A DNA stretch of 64,000 nt from Acinetobacter sp. WCHAc010034 (GTDB taxonomy: Bacteria > Pseudomonadota > Gammaproteobacteria > Pseudomonadales > Moraxellaceae). Positions 18,229-27,643 of the stretch are shown piece by piece. The stretch lies in the NCBI RefSeq assembly GCF_001696615.3, contig NZ_CP032279.1, positions 248,001 to 312,000 on the forward strand, in the 5' to 3' direction. Under the pieces are notes generated by a model. The model saw only the letters and a program-made list of their open reading frames with translations, ran no database searches and had not been told where the DNA came from. Made by a program: the position numbers and the translations under genes. Numbering within the stretch: position 1 is the stretch's first letter; each line of letters opens with the position of its first letter.

Positions 18229-19473
18229 TTATACCGGATGGCTTTGCGCAACCTGCTGGCTGATCATGGCGGCTGTGGCGGCTGACAGCGTCCAGCCCAA
18301 ATGGCCATGCCCGGTATTGTAAAATACCCTTTCCCGCTTGCCGCGATCCACCCTCGGCATCATATCCGGCATCATTGGCCTTAAGCCGGCCCAAGGCACC
18401 ACAAACTCAGTAGAAAGCTCAAAATTTTTATTCACCCAGTCGGTTAAAGGCTGTATGCGGTCAGAACGGATATCGCGGTTATAGCCATTGAATTCAGCCG
18501 TTCCTGCAACCCGCAGCCGGCCGGCGCCCAGCCGGGAGGTAACAATTTTAGCGCTTTCATCCAGCAGGCTGACCCACGGCGCATGCGCTTGGCTGGCATC
18601 ATCTTTCAGCTCAACGGTAATAGAATAGCCTTTAACCGGATAGATATTCACCCGGTCGCCCAGCATTTCCGCCAGCTGATAGCTGCCGACTCCGCCGCAG
18701 ACCACAATTGCATCCGCATTCAGCATTTCAACCGTATCTGCCGGTTTGTCCATATTTTCTTCACTGGGCTTCAGCAGGATTCTGACGCCTTTGTCATCCA
18801 GCTGAACTGAAGAGGCCTCCATGCCAAACCGATAAGTCACGCCCAGCTTTTCAGTGACAGCAGCCAAGCCCGAACTGAATTTATGAATATCGCCAGTCGC
18901 ATCCCCCGGGCAGTAAAAGCCGCCGTAATAATCGCCGGTTAGGCTCGGCTCAATGGATTTTATTTCTGCATTGCTTACCGCATGGCGCTCTAAGCCGCCT
19001 TCGCGCAGCAGCTCATTGACGCGGACTGCCACCTCGTAATCTGCCTGCGTATGGTAAAAGTGCAGAATGCCGCGCTTTTCCAAATCAAACTGAATCTGTT
19101 CTTTTTCCGCAATTTCAAACAGGCGCTGGCGGGCCAGCAAAGCCATTCTGACGGTTTCCCGGGTATTGGTTTTATAGTGCTTAATATTGCCCATAAATTC
19201 GAGCAGCCATGCATATTTATGCACGCTGAAGCTCGGGTTCAGCAGCAAGGGCGCGGATTTCTGCGCCATCCATTTTATGCCTTTCAGCACCGTCGCTTTC
19301 TGGTTCCAGACTTCCGCATTGCAGGCGGACAGCTGCCCGCCATTGGCGAAAGACGTTTCCATCGCAGGATATAAATGCCTGTCGACCACAGTCACTTGAT
19401 AGCCCAGCAGGCTCAGCTCATAAGCTGTTGTCACCCCGGTTATGCCTGCACCGATCACTGCAATATGACACAT
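18229..19473 (-). CDS. dadA: D-amino-acid dehydrogenase (DadA-type FAD enzyme)
   Basis: FAD-dependent DAO-family dehydrogenase that oxidatively deaminates D-amino acids and feeds electrons to the respiratory chain. 414 residues. Motifs: N-terminal dinucleotide fold IAVIGAGITGVTTAYELSL, ETSFANGGQLSACNAEVW (about 41-58), GILHFYHTQADYE, GGFYCPGDATGDIHKF, VVCGGVGSYQLAE and terminal YNTGHGHLGWTLSAATA. The ATG at 19473 lies 6 bases after AAGGGG; an in-frame GTG at 19479 is less likely. The 5' leader carries a tandem glycine riboswitch, so the physiological substrate may include glycine or a glycine-linked amino acid (inference). Confidence 0.92.
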   Translation of the reverse strand: MCHIAVIGAGITGVTTAYELSLLGYQVTVVDRHLYPAMETSFANGGQLSACNAEVWNQKATVLKGIKWMAQKSAPLLLNPSFSVHKYAWLLEFMGNIKHYKTNTRETVRMALLARQRLFEIAEKEQIQFDLEKRGILHFYHTQADYEVAVRVNELLREGGLERHAVSNAEIKSIEPSLTGDYYGGFYCPGDATGDIHKFSSGLAAVTEKLGVTYRFGMEASSVQLDDKGVRILLKPSEENMDKPADTVEMLNADAIVVCGGVGSYQLAEMLGDRVNIYPVKGYSITVELKDDASQAHAPWVSLLDESAKIVTSRLGAGRLRVAGTAEFNGYNRDIRSDRIQPLTDWVNKNFELSTEFVVPWAGLRPMMPDMMPRVDRGKRERVFYNTGHGHLGWTLSAATAAMISQQVAQSHPV

Positions 19474-19513
19474 ACGCACCCCTTAAAATGCAAAGCATTT
19501 CAAATCATGATGT

Positions 19514-19710
19514 GCCTCATCTGTCGGGGTACCTGAGAGCTTCAATTGAAATCAGAAACTATTCTGACCAACCTTCCCCCTTCGGTGAGCATCATTTTGC
19601 AGACGCTTCTCTCCAGAATGTTTGAATTATTGCAGTCCTTTTGCCTGAGAGTTTCCTGAGGCTTTGCTCCTTCGGCGAGCGCATGATACGCTTCTCTCCT
19701 GCAATAATTG
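19514..19710 (-). promoter_or_regulatory. Tandem glycine riboswitch upstream of dadA
   Basis: Two consecutive glycine (gcvT-type) aptamers on the minus strand. The upstream aptamer (about 19625-19709) has GGAGAGAAGCG, CGCCGAAGGAGCAA and ACTCTCAGGCAAAAGGAC, closed by a P1 stem of about 11 bp. The second (about 19514-19622) has GGAGAGAAGCG, CACCGAAGGGGGAAG and CTCTCAGGTACCCCGACAG. The linker is short, as in classical cooperative tandem switches. No intrinsic terminator lies between the second aptamer and the start codon. The dadA Shine-Dalgarno region (GGGGT, 19478-19482) is complementary to ACCCC in the 3' strand of aptamer II (19526-19530). Control is therefore probably translational. Confidence 0.93.
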
Positions 19711-19887
19711 CTTTAGATACTATGAGCAATTTTTGTTCCATCTTCTAGCATTATTTTTATAAATATTGTGCTTATTTTATAGCCGTGATGAACAGGATGC
19801 TTAAGCACTGCAGCCTGCATCACTTATGCATGGCTGCAAAAAAGCATAAAATAGCGCCGTTATCATCTGCAATCTAAGCGCCCATAT

Positions 19888-20661
19888 ATGCATGCCTACA
19901 CGCTGGCCGATTTTTCCGGCACCATTCTGAAGCATTCGCTGGATGAACTTACTCAGTCCGAGCTGTTGCTGACTTGCAAGGTGGGAAATCTGCAAAGCTT
20001 CTATACGCCTTTCGATGCCGTCAACACAGGGGCCAAGGTCGTTCTCGCCGGCATCTGCCCCGGCCAAGCGCAGTGGCGCAATGCGCTGAAGTCCGCGCAG
20101 GAAGGCTTGAAGCAGGGTTTGCCGGCGGATGCGGTTTTACGGCAAGCCAAAGCAGCAGGCGCGTTCAGCGGCCCAATCCGCGCAAATTTAGTGAAAATTT
20201 TAGACCATATTGGCCTGCAGCATAAATTGGGCATTCCAAGCGCGCAGGCGCTGTTTGATGAGCAGCAAGCGCTGGTGCATATGACCTCCGTGCTAAGGCA
20301 GTGCATTTTGGTCAAAGGGAAAAACTATGCCGGCTCCGCGCCCAGCATGCTGAGAAATGAATTTCTGAAACAGCATATAGAAGCTTATTTTCTGCCGGAA
20401 ATCGCGCAGTTGGCCAGCACTGTTTACATTCCCTTTGGCCAGAGCGTGACTGAAGTGCTGTATTTCCTGTCTAGCTTAGGCTATTTAAGGCCAGAACAGA
20501 TTCTGGACGGCTTTCCGCATCCTTCCGGCGCCAATGCTGAACGCATTAAGTATTTTCTGGGTGAGAAAAATGCCTCAGAGCTGTCCGCCGCCACAAATCC
20601 CGTGCTGATTGATCAGGCTAAGCTGCAGCTTTTGGCTAAAATCAAGGCGCTGAATTTTTAG
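19888..20661 (+). CDS. Uracil-DNA-glycosylase-superfamily protein
   Basis: 257 residues. VVLAGICPGQAQW (about 51-63) corresponds to the first UDG-superfamily motif and FPHPSGANAERIKYFLG (about 211-227) to the second, with VYIPFGQSVTEVLYFL as the central strand. The classical catalytic Asp/Asn of motif A is replaced by CPGQ, so activity on uracil is uncertain. It stands alone downstream of the riboswitch-dadA promoter region and is transcribed the other way. Annotated homologues are usually just 'uracil-DNA glycosylase family'. Confidence 0.75.
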   Translation: MHAYTLADFSGTILKHSLDELTQSELLLTCKVGNLQSFYTPFDAVNTGAKVVLAGICPGQAQWRNALKSAQEGLKQGLPADAVLRQAKAAGAFSGPIRANLVKILDHIGLQHKLGIPSAQALFDEQQALVHMTSVLRQCILVKGKNYAGSAPSMLRNEFLKQHIEAYFLPEIAQLASTVYIPFGQSVTEVLYFLSSLGYLRPEQILDGFPHPSGANAERIKYFLGEKNASELSAATNPVLIDQAKLQLLAKIKALNF

Positions 20662-20796
20662 GAATGCAGCGGCAAAGCCGTCATTGACTCAAATTTTCTG
20701 AATAATTTTTTGAATAACTTCCTGAACAATCTGCAAGGCGGAGCCGGCTGATTTGGCTGCAGCCCGCCAGAATCTCAGTGCAGTTCAGGCAATACA

Positions 20797-21348
20797 TCAG
20801 GCTTCGGCAAAGCCCTGTATTCCCCGCTCTTTCTGCAAATGCACTAAATGCAGAGCCAGCAAAGGCTGGCCGACATTGGCATTGACAGGATAATCTGCAG
20901 TTTTCTGCGTTTGAACATAGCCGCAGCGCTGATAAAATGCGATCAGTTCAGTTCTGACATTCAGCACATGCATCTCTAAAATCTGAATCGCTTGATGATT
21001 CTGCTGAATATATGCTTCCGCAAATGTCAGCAGCTTGCGTCCTAAACCGGCATTCTGCGCCTTGGGGTCAACACCGAATGTGCCGATTTCTGCCGATGCT
21101 GAATTAAAAGTTAAGCCGATGCAGCCCTGCAATTCAGAAGCATCCGCCTGCTCATGCTCCAGCAGCCAAAGTTCAAAATCCGGCTGCGCCAAAGCCTGCT
21201 GCAATTGATTCAAGTCAATGCGCTGACCTGCCACAATACCCTCTTCATTGGTCCAGCTCTTTGCGCCGCCGCTTCGGTAAGCCCGATTGATCAGGCTGAC
21301 TAAACACAGCAGATCATCCTGGCGCGCCAGCCTGAATTTCAGCTTCAT
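20797..21348 (-). CDS. GNAT-family N-acetyltransferase
   Basis: 183 residues with the GNAT core: N-terminal LVSLINRAYRSGG, central strands GCIGLTFNSASAEIGTFGVDP, the acetyl-CoA pyrophosphate loop AQNAGLGRKLLTFAEAYI (about 108-125) and the C-terminal LIAFYQRCGYV. Substrate unknown. The start at 21348 is preceded by an AGGAGAAC-like sequence. Monocistronic. Confidence 0.88.
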   Translation of the reverse strand: MKLKFRLARQDDLLCLVSLINRAYRSGGAKSWTNEEGIVAGQRIDLNQLQQALAQPDFELWLLEHEQADASELQGCIGLTFNSASAEIGTFGVDPKAQNAGLGRKLLTFAEAYIQQNHQAIQILEMHVLNVRTELIAFYQRCGYVQTQKTADYPVNANVGQPLLALHLVHLQKERGIQGFAEA

Positions 21349-21420
21349 ATCCTGTTCTCCTTTTTTCTTAATCCTGTTCTTATACAGCTAATCTAAAATA
21401 CTGATTTAAAACAAGGCAAA

Positions 21421-21451
21421 TAAAAAAAGCCGGACATACAGCCCGGCTTTT
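21421..21451 (-). terminator. Terminator of aroC (minus strand)
   Basis: GC-rich stem AGCCGG/CCGGCT (21428-21433 with 21443-21448), flanked by an A run that gives a T run on the minus strand, just beyond the aroC stop. Confidence 0.75.
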
Positions 21452-21464
21452 CAATCAGAACTTT

Positions 21465-22559
21465 TTACTTCGGCTCAATGGGCGCAAATGGCGCAACAAC
21501 ATCGGCATTCTGCGCGCGGTGGCGCATGAAGTGATCCATCAGAACTATCGCCAGCATCGCTTCAGCAATTGGCGCTGCGCGCACGCCCACGCAAGGGTCA
21601 TGGCGGCCCTTGGTCAATACGTCTGTATCTTCACGGTTGATGTTGATGGTTTTGCCCGGTGTCGTAATCGATGCAGTCGGTTTCAGCGCAATTGCAACGC
21701 GGATGGTTTGGCCTGAAGAAATCCCGCCTAAGATGCCGCCGGCATGGTTGGCCAAGAAGCCGTCAGTCGTCAGCTCATCGCGCGTTTCATGGCCGAATTG
21801 GCCTGCAACAGCAAAACCGTCGCCAATTTCAACGCCTTTTACCGCATTGATGGACATCATGGCATGCGCAATATCGGCATCCAGGCGGTCAAAGACCGGC
21901 TCACCCCAGCCCACAGGAATATTATCCGCCAGAATTTCCAGTTTTGCGCCACAGCTGGTGCCCTGTTCACGCAGTGAAGTCACTAACGCTTCAAAACGCG
22001 GCACAGCATCGGCATCGCCGCAGAAAAATGGATTATTCGGCACTTCATTCCAGTCCAGCTTCTCCGCTTTTTCAGTGCCAATTTGCGTGACATGGCCGCG
22101 GATTGCAATACCGAACTTTTCCGCCAAATACTTTTTCGCAATTGCGCCGGCTGCTACACGCATCGCGGTTTCGCGCGCGCTGGAACGGCCGCCGCCGCGG
22201 TAGTCTCGGAAACCGTACTTTTGCGTATAGGTATAATCCGCATGGCCGGGGCGGAAAGTCTGCGCAATATTGCCGTAATCTTTCGACTTCTGGTCTGTAT
22301 TGCGGATCAGCAGGCCAATTGGCGTACCGGTGGTTTTGCCTTCAAATACCCCGGAAATGATTTCCACTTCATCCGGTTCTTTGCGCTGCGTCGCAAACTT
22401 CGATGTGCCCGGCTTGCGGCGGTCTAAGTCTGCCTGCAGGTCTTCTGCGCTCAGTGCAAGGCCGGGAGGAACGCCATCCACAATCGCCATTAAGCCTGCG
22501 CCATGAGATTCACCGCAGGTCGTTACACGGAAAAGCTGCCCTATACTGTTACCGGCCAT
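21465..22559 (-). CDS. aroC: Chorismate synthase
   Basis: Last step of the shikimate pathway: EPSP to chorismate, requiring reduced FMN. 364 residues. Family signatures: [19 protein letters not shown] (about 7-25), [40 protein letters not shown] (about 120-139), and [13 protein letters not shown] with [17 protein letters not shown] in the C-terminal third. Thirteen bases separate it from prmB upstream, so the two form an operon. This prmB-aroC order is common in gammaproteobacteria. Confidence 0.98.
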   Translation of the reverse strand: MAGNSIGQLFRVTTCGESHGAGLMAIVDGVPPGLALSAEDLQADLDRRKPGTSKFATQRKEPDEVEIISGVFEGKTTGTPIGLLIRNTDQKSKDYGNIAQTFRPGHADYTYTQKYGFRDYRGGGRSSARETAMRVAAGAIAKKYLAEKFGIAIRGHVTQIGTEKAEKLDWNEVPNNPFFCGDADAVPRFEALVTSLREQGTSCGAKLEILADNIPVGWGEPVFDRLDADIAHAMMSINAVKGVEIGDGFAVAGQFGHETRDELTTDGFLANHAGGILGGISSGQTIRVAIALKPTASITTPGKTININREDTDVLTKGRHDPCVGVRAAPIAEAMLAIVLMDHFMRHRAQNADVVAPFAPIEPK

Positions 22560-22572
22560 GCTCAGCGGCTCC

Positions 22573-23583
22573 TTATGCTTGAACAGATTGAATGAATAAA
22601 TCGTGGAATTTGCGGCACTGCGCTGCAGTTAAAGCAAAGATGCCTGTGCCGCCTTTCTGGAACTGCAGCCAGTAGAAATCAACGGTATTGAAGTTCTGCT
22701 TCATCGCCCATTCCGAGTTGCCGACTTCAATCACAATCAGGCCGTCTTCAGTTAAGTAGTCCGCAGCCTGCGCCAGCATTTTGCGCACAAGGTCCAGGCC
22801 GTCTTGGCCCGCAGCCAGCGCCAGTTCCGGCTCATGGTGGAATTCTTCCGGCAAATCCGCCATGTCTTCCGCATCCACATACGGCGGATTCGACACGATC
22901 AAGTCATATTGATTTTCGGCAGGGATTTTGGCAAACAGGTCAGATTCAAGCAAAGCCACCTGATACTGCTTATTATGATGTTCCGCATTGATAGAAGCCA
23001 CTTCCAGCGCTTCTTTGGAAATATCCGTAGCATCCACTTCAGAGTCCGGGAATGCATAAGCCAAAGCAATGGCGATGCAGCCTGAACCGGTGCACATGTC
23101 TAAAATGCGCTGCGGTGTTTTTGGATTCGGGTTTTCCGGCAAATTGTTGGCCGCTTCGCGCGCCTGGCCATTTTCATCCAGACAGTACGGCGCGAAACGG
23201 TTTTCAATCAATTCGGCAATCGGTGAACGCGGAATCAGCACGCGCTCATCAACATAAAACGGCTTGCCGAAGAAATAAGCCAAATTCAGCAAATAAGAGG
23301 TTGGAACTTTTTCATTGATGCGACGCGCCAGCAAAGCAAGAAATTCTGCAGCTTCGCTTGGCAGAACTTTGGCATCTAAAATTTCTGAATCGGCATTCCA
23401 GTCCAAAGACAGGGTCTGCAGCACCAGTGCAGAACTTTCAGCAAAATAATCTTCTGTGCCTTGACCTAAGTGTGCATCGTATTGACGTAATGCTGAAACA
23501 CCGAAACGGATAAAATCGCGGATGGTAGTTAAATTTTCAGCGGCTTCCTGCAAATGCTCAGGGCTAATAGTCGGTCGATCCAC
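22573..23583 (-). CDS. prmB: 50S ribosomal protein L3 glutamine methyltransferase
   Basis: N5-glutamine methyltransferase of the HemK/PrmB class that methylates ribosomal protein L3. 336 residues. The AdoMet-binding motif [17 protein letters not shown], the acidic [14 protein letters not shown], and the diagnostic catalytic NPPY in [16 protein letters not shown] are all present. The N-terminal helical region ([20 protein letters not shown]) and the [19 protein letters not shown] segment fit PrmB rather than PrmC. First gene of a unit with aroC. Confidence 0.95.
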   Translation of the reverse strand: MDRPTISPEHLQEAAENLTTIRDFIRFGVSALRQYDAHLGQGTEDYFAESSALVLQTLSLDWNADSEILDAKVLPSEAAEFLALLARRINEKVPTSYLLNLAYFFGKPFYVDERVLIPRSPIAELIENRFAPYCLDENGQAREAANNLPENPNPKTPQRILDMCTGSGCIAIALAYAFPDSEVDATDISKEALEVASINAEHHNKQYQVALLESDLFAKIPAENQYDLIVSNPPYVDAEDMADLPEEFHHEPELALAAGQDGLDLVRKMLAQAADYLTEDGLIVIEVGNSEWAMKQNFNTVDFYWLQFQKGGTGIFALTAAQCRKFHDLFIQSVQA

Positions 23584-23673
23584 TTAAGGCGTCTCCAAGG
23601 TCATATTTTTAAAACGCCTTATGATACCTTAGTTTTCATGGTTTTTTTACGCTTTCATGCCGATAAAGGGCAA

Positions 23674-24054
23674 TTATTCAAAAGCTGAAGTTTTCTTTTC
23701 ATAATAGCCTGCACGCTCTGAAGTCATGCCTAAAACGCATTTGGCCTGGCGGATCGCGACATGCACTGAATTGCTGTTAAAATAGCAGACCTTATTCATC
23801 CGGCCTTCCCAAAGCCTGTGCTGGGTTTTATAATTTTCTTCATAAGGGCCCGCATTCTTCAGGTATTTTTTGTAATATTTTTCCAGATCCTCATTCTGAA
23901 TTTTCAATTCTTTTTTAAGGCATTTTTGAATCACATCTGTATTGCCATAAGTGGCATTCATGCACTGCCGGTATTCTTTAGAAAGTCCGCCAGCTGAAGC
24001 ATGTCCAGCGCCAGCAGCAGCCAAGCAAAATAAAATCGGCTTTAACAGTTTCAT
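23674..24054 (-). CDS. Small secreted LprI-like (DUF1311-type) protein
   Basis: 126 residues from the ATG at 24054 (AAGGGG at good spacing; the frame is open upstream to 24126). A signal peptide ends near AGHASAGG. The mature part contains YRQCMNATYGNTDVIQKCLKKEL and NEDLEKYYKKYL, the Cys-spaced helical pattern of LprI-like domains, with a further Cys pair downstream. Probably periplasmic. Role unknown; the family name comes from a mycobacterial lysozyme inhibitor. Confidence 0.72.
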   Translation of the reverse strand: MKLLKPILFCLAAAGAGHASAGGLSKEYRQCMNATYGNTDVIQKCLKKELKIQNEDLEKYYKKYLKNAGPYEENYKTQHRLWEGRMNKVCYFNSNSVHVAIRQAKCVLGMTSERAGYYEKKTSAFE

Positions 24055-24255
24055 ACAATCCCCTTGCCTCAGAAGCGGCAAAATCCCATATAAGCTATTG
24101 TTGTGTTTTACAGAATAGTACAGCAATCATATGCAGAATCCTATAATGGAAAACTGGAATTTAGCGCACAGCCTGAATTTTGCGCCGGCATTGAAATCAG
24201 GCGGCCTGCCCCAATCTTATCCAGCTCATTGCCCGCTACTTTCCAGTTTGAATTT

Positions 24256-24558
24256 ATGAGCTATAAACACAATAATTTGATGGCTATGCGCAACAGCTAT
24301 TGGAATGATCTGAACCCCACAGCCGTTAAAGAAAAACTGTATTTTCAGCAGATGCTGGTGGATAACGGCATTTTTGAAAGCGCCACGGCAGAAGACGCCA
24401 AGCATCTGTTTTTCAGCCTGCCCAGCATTATCATTGTCAAAGGCTATGCGCATGGCTTCATGCACGCGTCTGTGCAGGTCTTAATCTGCCAGCATATACA
24501 GGCCAACAAGCAGCTTTTGCAGCAGAAAACCGAGATGAAAATTAAATTCAACCTGTAG
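24256..24558 (+). CDS. Hypothetical protein
   Basis: 100 residues from the ATG at 24256 (MSYKHNNLMAMRNSYWNDLN). The frame is open upstream to 24103, but that region overlaps the divergent promoter area and reads as low quality. No signal peptide, and a mixed alpha/beta composition with a hydrophobic strand LPSIIIVKGYAHGFMHASV. I do not recognise a domain. Codon use resembles the neighbours, which supports a real gene. Confidence 0.55.
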   Translation: MSYKHNNLMAMRNSYWNDLNPTAVKEKLYFQQMLVDNGIFESATAEDAKHLFFSLPSIIIVKGYAHGFMHASVQVLICQHIQANKQLLQQKTEMKIKFNL

Positions 24559-24716
24559 CCGGCCCCGGCTGCATCAAGCGCCGCCGCATTTCAGCCTGAG
24601 CGCTGCATAACTTTACTGGTTATTCAGCATGTTGAACTTTTTTAATACGCGCAGACACGGTAAGATTCGCTACAATGAATTATTCTGCTATTTGCTGATT
24701 AAAGGATTTAGTTTAC

Positions 24717-26090
24717 ATGTCAGATCAGAACGATAAGCTTAAACAACTGAAAACTTCTTCTATGGATCGACGCTTATCGATTGCAAAAGCATCTTTACTT
24801 GCAGGAACGCGCTGGGCGGCTTCAAATGCGACAACTATTTTTTCCAGCGAGGAAGAAAAAGAACGCAAACGCAAAAAAGCCATGAAAGAGCAGGCCGACT
24901 ATTTAGTTGCCGAAATTGGCAAGCTGAAAGGCTCAATTGTAAAGATTGGTCAAATGATGGCACTGTATGGCGAACACTTTTTACCGGAAGAAATCACGCA
25001 GGCCTTAAATACGCTGAACAACCAGACCGTGGCTTTGGCGTGGCCGGCAATTAAAGAGCAGCTGCAGGCGCAGCTGGGCGCAAAACTCAATGATCTGACC
25101 ATTGACCATGAACCTTTAGGCACCGCATCCTTAGCGCAAGTGCACCGCGCGACCCGCAAATCTGACGGCCTGGAAATTGTATTGAAAATTCAATACCCGG
25201 GCGTGGCGGATGCCATAGATTCAGATATGAATCTGTTCAGAAACATGCTGAAACTGACCCGCATGGTGCCGCAAACCCGCGAATTCGACCAGTGGTTTGA
25301 TGAAGTCCGCGAGATGATGCACCGCGAAGTGAATTATCAAATTGAGGCTGAAACCACCCGCCGCTTCGCTTCACGCTTAAAAACCGATCCGCGCTACATC
25401 GTACCGCAGATTGTTGATGATTACTGCACCGACCAAGTGCTGTGCATGACCTTTGAACGCGGCGTGCCGATCAACAGCCCGGTCATGCTGTCTTTGCCGC
25501 AAGAACGCCGCAATGCCTTGGGCGAAGCATCACTGGAAATTGCTGTGCGTGAGCTGTTTGAATGGGGCGAAATGCAGACAGACCCGAATTTCGGCAATTA
25601 CCTGGTCCGCTTGGGCAACGGTGCAGAGATTCACGATAAAATCGTGCTGCTGGACTTTGGCGCCATCCGCCAGTTTGACCAGCACCTGCTCAATGTTGCA
25701 CGCAACTTAATCTTTGCCGGCTACAACCACAGCGCAGAGGAAATGGTGGCTGCCATGACCGGCTACGATTTCTTTGACTCCATTCCGCAAAGCATTAAGC
25801 CCGACATGGCTAAGGTGTTTTTGCTGGCAACTGAAGCCTTCAGCAGCCTAAGCAACAACCCTGACCTGCCTGCCGGCGTGATGGATGAGCACAACCGCTA
25901 TGACTGGAAAAAAAGCCTGCTGCATAGCCGCGTCATGCAGCAGACCTCCAAATCAATGGCGTCCCGCTATTTCAGCGTTCCGCCAAAAGAGTTCATGTTC
26001 ATCAGCCGGAAATTCATCGGCGCCTATACATTCATGACCGTCATTGAAGCCAAAACAAATGTCAGAAAAATGATTCAGCAGTACCGCTAA
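24717..26090 (+). CDS. ABC1/UbiB-family atypical kinase
   Basis: 457 residues of the ABC1 (AarF/UbiB/ADCK) family. The diagnostic KxGQ helix is in SIVKIGQMMALYGEHFLPEE (about 75-95). Then come the Ala-rich loop and nucleotide lysine in GTASLAQVHRATRKSDGLEIVLKIQYPG (about 133-160), EVNYQIEAETTRRFA, the catalytic-loop equivalent QTDPNFGNYLV and the DFG-equivalent LLDFGAIRQFD. The catalytic loop differs from the common TDPHPGN. Family members support ubiquinone or other lipid metabolism as ATPases; the specific partner here is unknown. No C-terminal transmembrane pair like that of UbiB is evident. Confidence 0.88.
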   Translation: MSDQNDKLKQLKTSSMDRRLSIAKASLLAGTRWAASNATTIFSSEEEKERKRKKAMKEQADYLVAEIGKLKGSIVKIGQMMALYGEHFLPEEITQALNTLNNQTVALAWPAIKEQLQAQLGAKLNDLTIDHEPLGTASLAQVHRATRKSDGLEIVLKIQYPGVADAIDSDMNLFRNMLKLTRMVPQTREFDQWFDEVREMMHREVNYQIEAETTRRFASRLKTDPRYIVPQIVDDYCTDQVLCMTFERGVPINSPVMLSLPQERRNALGEASLEIAVRELFEWGEMQTDPNFGNYLVRLGNGAEIHDKIVLLDFGAIRQFDQHLLNVARNLIFAGYNHSAEEMVAAMTGYDFFDSIPQSIKPDMAKVFLLATEAFSSLSNNPDLPAGVMDEHNRYDWKKSLLHSRVMQQTSKSMASRYFSVPPKEFMFISRKFIGAYTFMTVIEAKTNVRKMIQQYR

Positions 26091-26100
26091 GCCTTTGCAA

Positions 26101-26132
26101 GGCCTGAATGGCTTTGGTCATTCAGGTCAATT
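26101..26132 (+). terminator. Possible terminator after the ABC1 kinase gene
   Basis: 8-bp stem CCTGAATG / CATTCAGG (26103-26110 with 26119-26126) followed by a weak T-containing tail. Modest evidence. Confidence 0.45.
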
Positions 26133-26313
26133 TCCGTTTGATCCCCTGCAGATATTCAATTTTTATTTCATTTCAAATCAACTGATTAATTAGAAAAATA
26201 GAAGCCCTTCCGCCGTTTATCTTTGACAATCAATCATGTCAGTTTCGACATGGTTTTTTGCCATTCCGCGTGTCAGCATAAAAACAGGAAAAGACACCAA
26301 CGGAAAAACAAAA

Positions 26314-27609
26314 ATGACCAACATGGTAAATAAGGCGCAAGGATTCGGGCTGTCGCTGCTGACCAAAATTGCAGGCAGCGAGGTGCTGGATCAGCTGAAA
26401 CTGCGAAAATTTGTCGAAAAGTCGCTGTATCAAAGCTCAAAGGCCGGGTTTAAAACCTTAAGCCAGAGCCAGAAAGCCTTTAAATTCAATAAAAACCTGC
26501 ATAAGCAGCGCTTAGCCAATCAGTCAAAATCACTGCTTGATTTAAGCCTGACTCCAGAGCAGCAAATGACCTGCAATGCAATGGATAAATTCGCCGCGGA
26601 AGTCCTTTACCCGCTGGCGCATCGGGCAGATCAGGAGGAAAAGTTCCCTGCCGAACTGCAGCAGTACAGCGCAGACCTAGGCCTGAACCTGTATGCGCTG
26701 CCTGAAGCCTTAGGCGGCGCGGCCAGCGAAAAAAACATCATCAGCAATATCTTAATTGCAGAGCGCTTGGCGCAGGGAGATTTCAGCCTGACCGCCGGCC
26801 TGCTTTCAACATTCAGCGTGATTAATGCCCTTAGCCAATGGGGTTCTGAAGCGGTTCAGGCGAAATACCTGTCAAGCTTTGCAGAAGATGCAGAGATTCA
26901 GGCCAGCTTTGCCGTGCTGGAAGCCAGCGCCGCATTCAATCCTTTCCAGCTTAAAACCCGGGCCATTGAGCGCCAAGGCAAATACGCCATTAGCGGTGAA
27001 AAAACCTTGGTGATTCTAGGCGAATCCGCCGACCTGCTGCTGGTTTCGGCTGAACTGAATGGCCAGCCCGATGTATTTGCCGTGACCCGGGACAGCAGCA
27101 TCACCCTAAGAAAAACACCGGCAATGGGGCTGAAAGCCGCCGAAACGGTGACGCTGCATTTCAATAACACCCCAGCCGAACGCTTGGGCGATGATGATTT
27201 CAGCTACACCGCATTTGTAGATTTGGGCAATTTAATGTGGTGCGCCATGGCAGCCGGCGCCTGTGAAGCGGTTAAAAAATACTGCATTCAGTACGCCAAC
27301 GAGCGCACCGCCTTTGGCGAGCCGATTTCACACCGCCAAAGCATTGCTTTCATGATTGCCGACATGGCGATTGAAATTGAGGCGATGCGCATGCTGGTGC
27401 TGAATGCCTCCAGCCTTGCAGAAGCTGGGCAGCCTTTTCACCGTGAAGCCTATTTAGCGCGCCTGCTCTGCGCAGAGAAATCCATGAAAATCGGCACAGA
27501 TGGCGTCCAGATTTTAGGCGGCCACGGCTTTACCAAAGAGCACCCTGTTGAGCGCTGGTACCGCGACTTGCGGGCCACGGCAATCATGCACTCCGGCCTG
27601 CATGCTTAA
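26314..27609 (+). CDS. Acyl-CoA dehydrogenase family protein lacking usual C-terminal active-site segment
   Basis: 431 residues from the ATG at 26314; an upstream frame-open ATG at 26236 would add 26. ACAD fold: N-terminal helical domain, beta-domain ASFAVLEASAAFNPFQLKTRA in place of the usual T-E-P strand, and C-terminal helices NERTAFGEPISHRQSIAFMIADMAIEIEAMRML. Near the end GGHGFTKEHPVERWYRDLRA is followed only by TAIMHSGLHA and a stop. The usual Y/F-EGT catalytic-Glu segment and last helix are missing. It is followed 34 bp later by a second ACAD that keeps FEGT, so the two may form a heteromer (inference). Confidence 0.85.
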   Translation: MTNMVNKAQGFGLSLLTKIAGSEVLDQLKLRKFVEKSLYQSSKAGFKTLSQSQKAFKFNKNLHKQRLANQSKSLLDLSLTPEQQMTCNAMDKFAAEVLYPLAHRADQEEKFPAELQQYSADLGLNLYALPEALGGAASEKNIISNILIAERLAQGDFSLTAGLLSTFSVINALSQWGSEAVQAKYLSSFAEDAEIQASFAVLEASAAFNPFQLKTRAIERQGKYAISGEKTLVILGESADLLLVSAELNGQPDVFAVTRDSSITLRKTPAMGLKAAETVTLHFNNTPAERLGDDDFSYTAFVDLGNLMWCAMAAGACEAVKKYCIQYANERTAFGEPISHRQSIAFMIADMAIEIEAMRMLVLNASSLAEAGQPFHREAYLARLLCAEKSMKIGTDGVQILGGHGFTKEHPVERWYRDLRATAIMHSGLHA

Positions 27610-27643
27610 ATAAGCCCTATAAGGATTAAAAAAGGAAAATAAT

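Noticed and set aside
21610..22203. Open frame antisense to aroC
   Set aside because: Shadow of aroC produced by its codon bias; no start context or family match.
24103..24255. N-terminal extension of the hypothetical protein at 24256-24558
   Set aside because: The extra 51 codons run through the divergent promoter region and have no protein-like character; the internal ATG gives a more sensible product.
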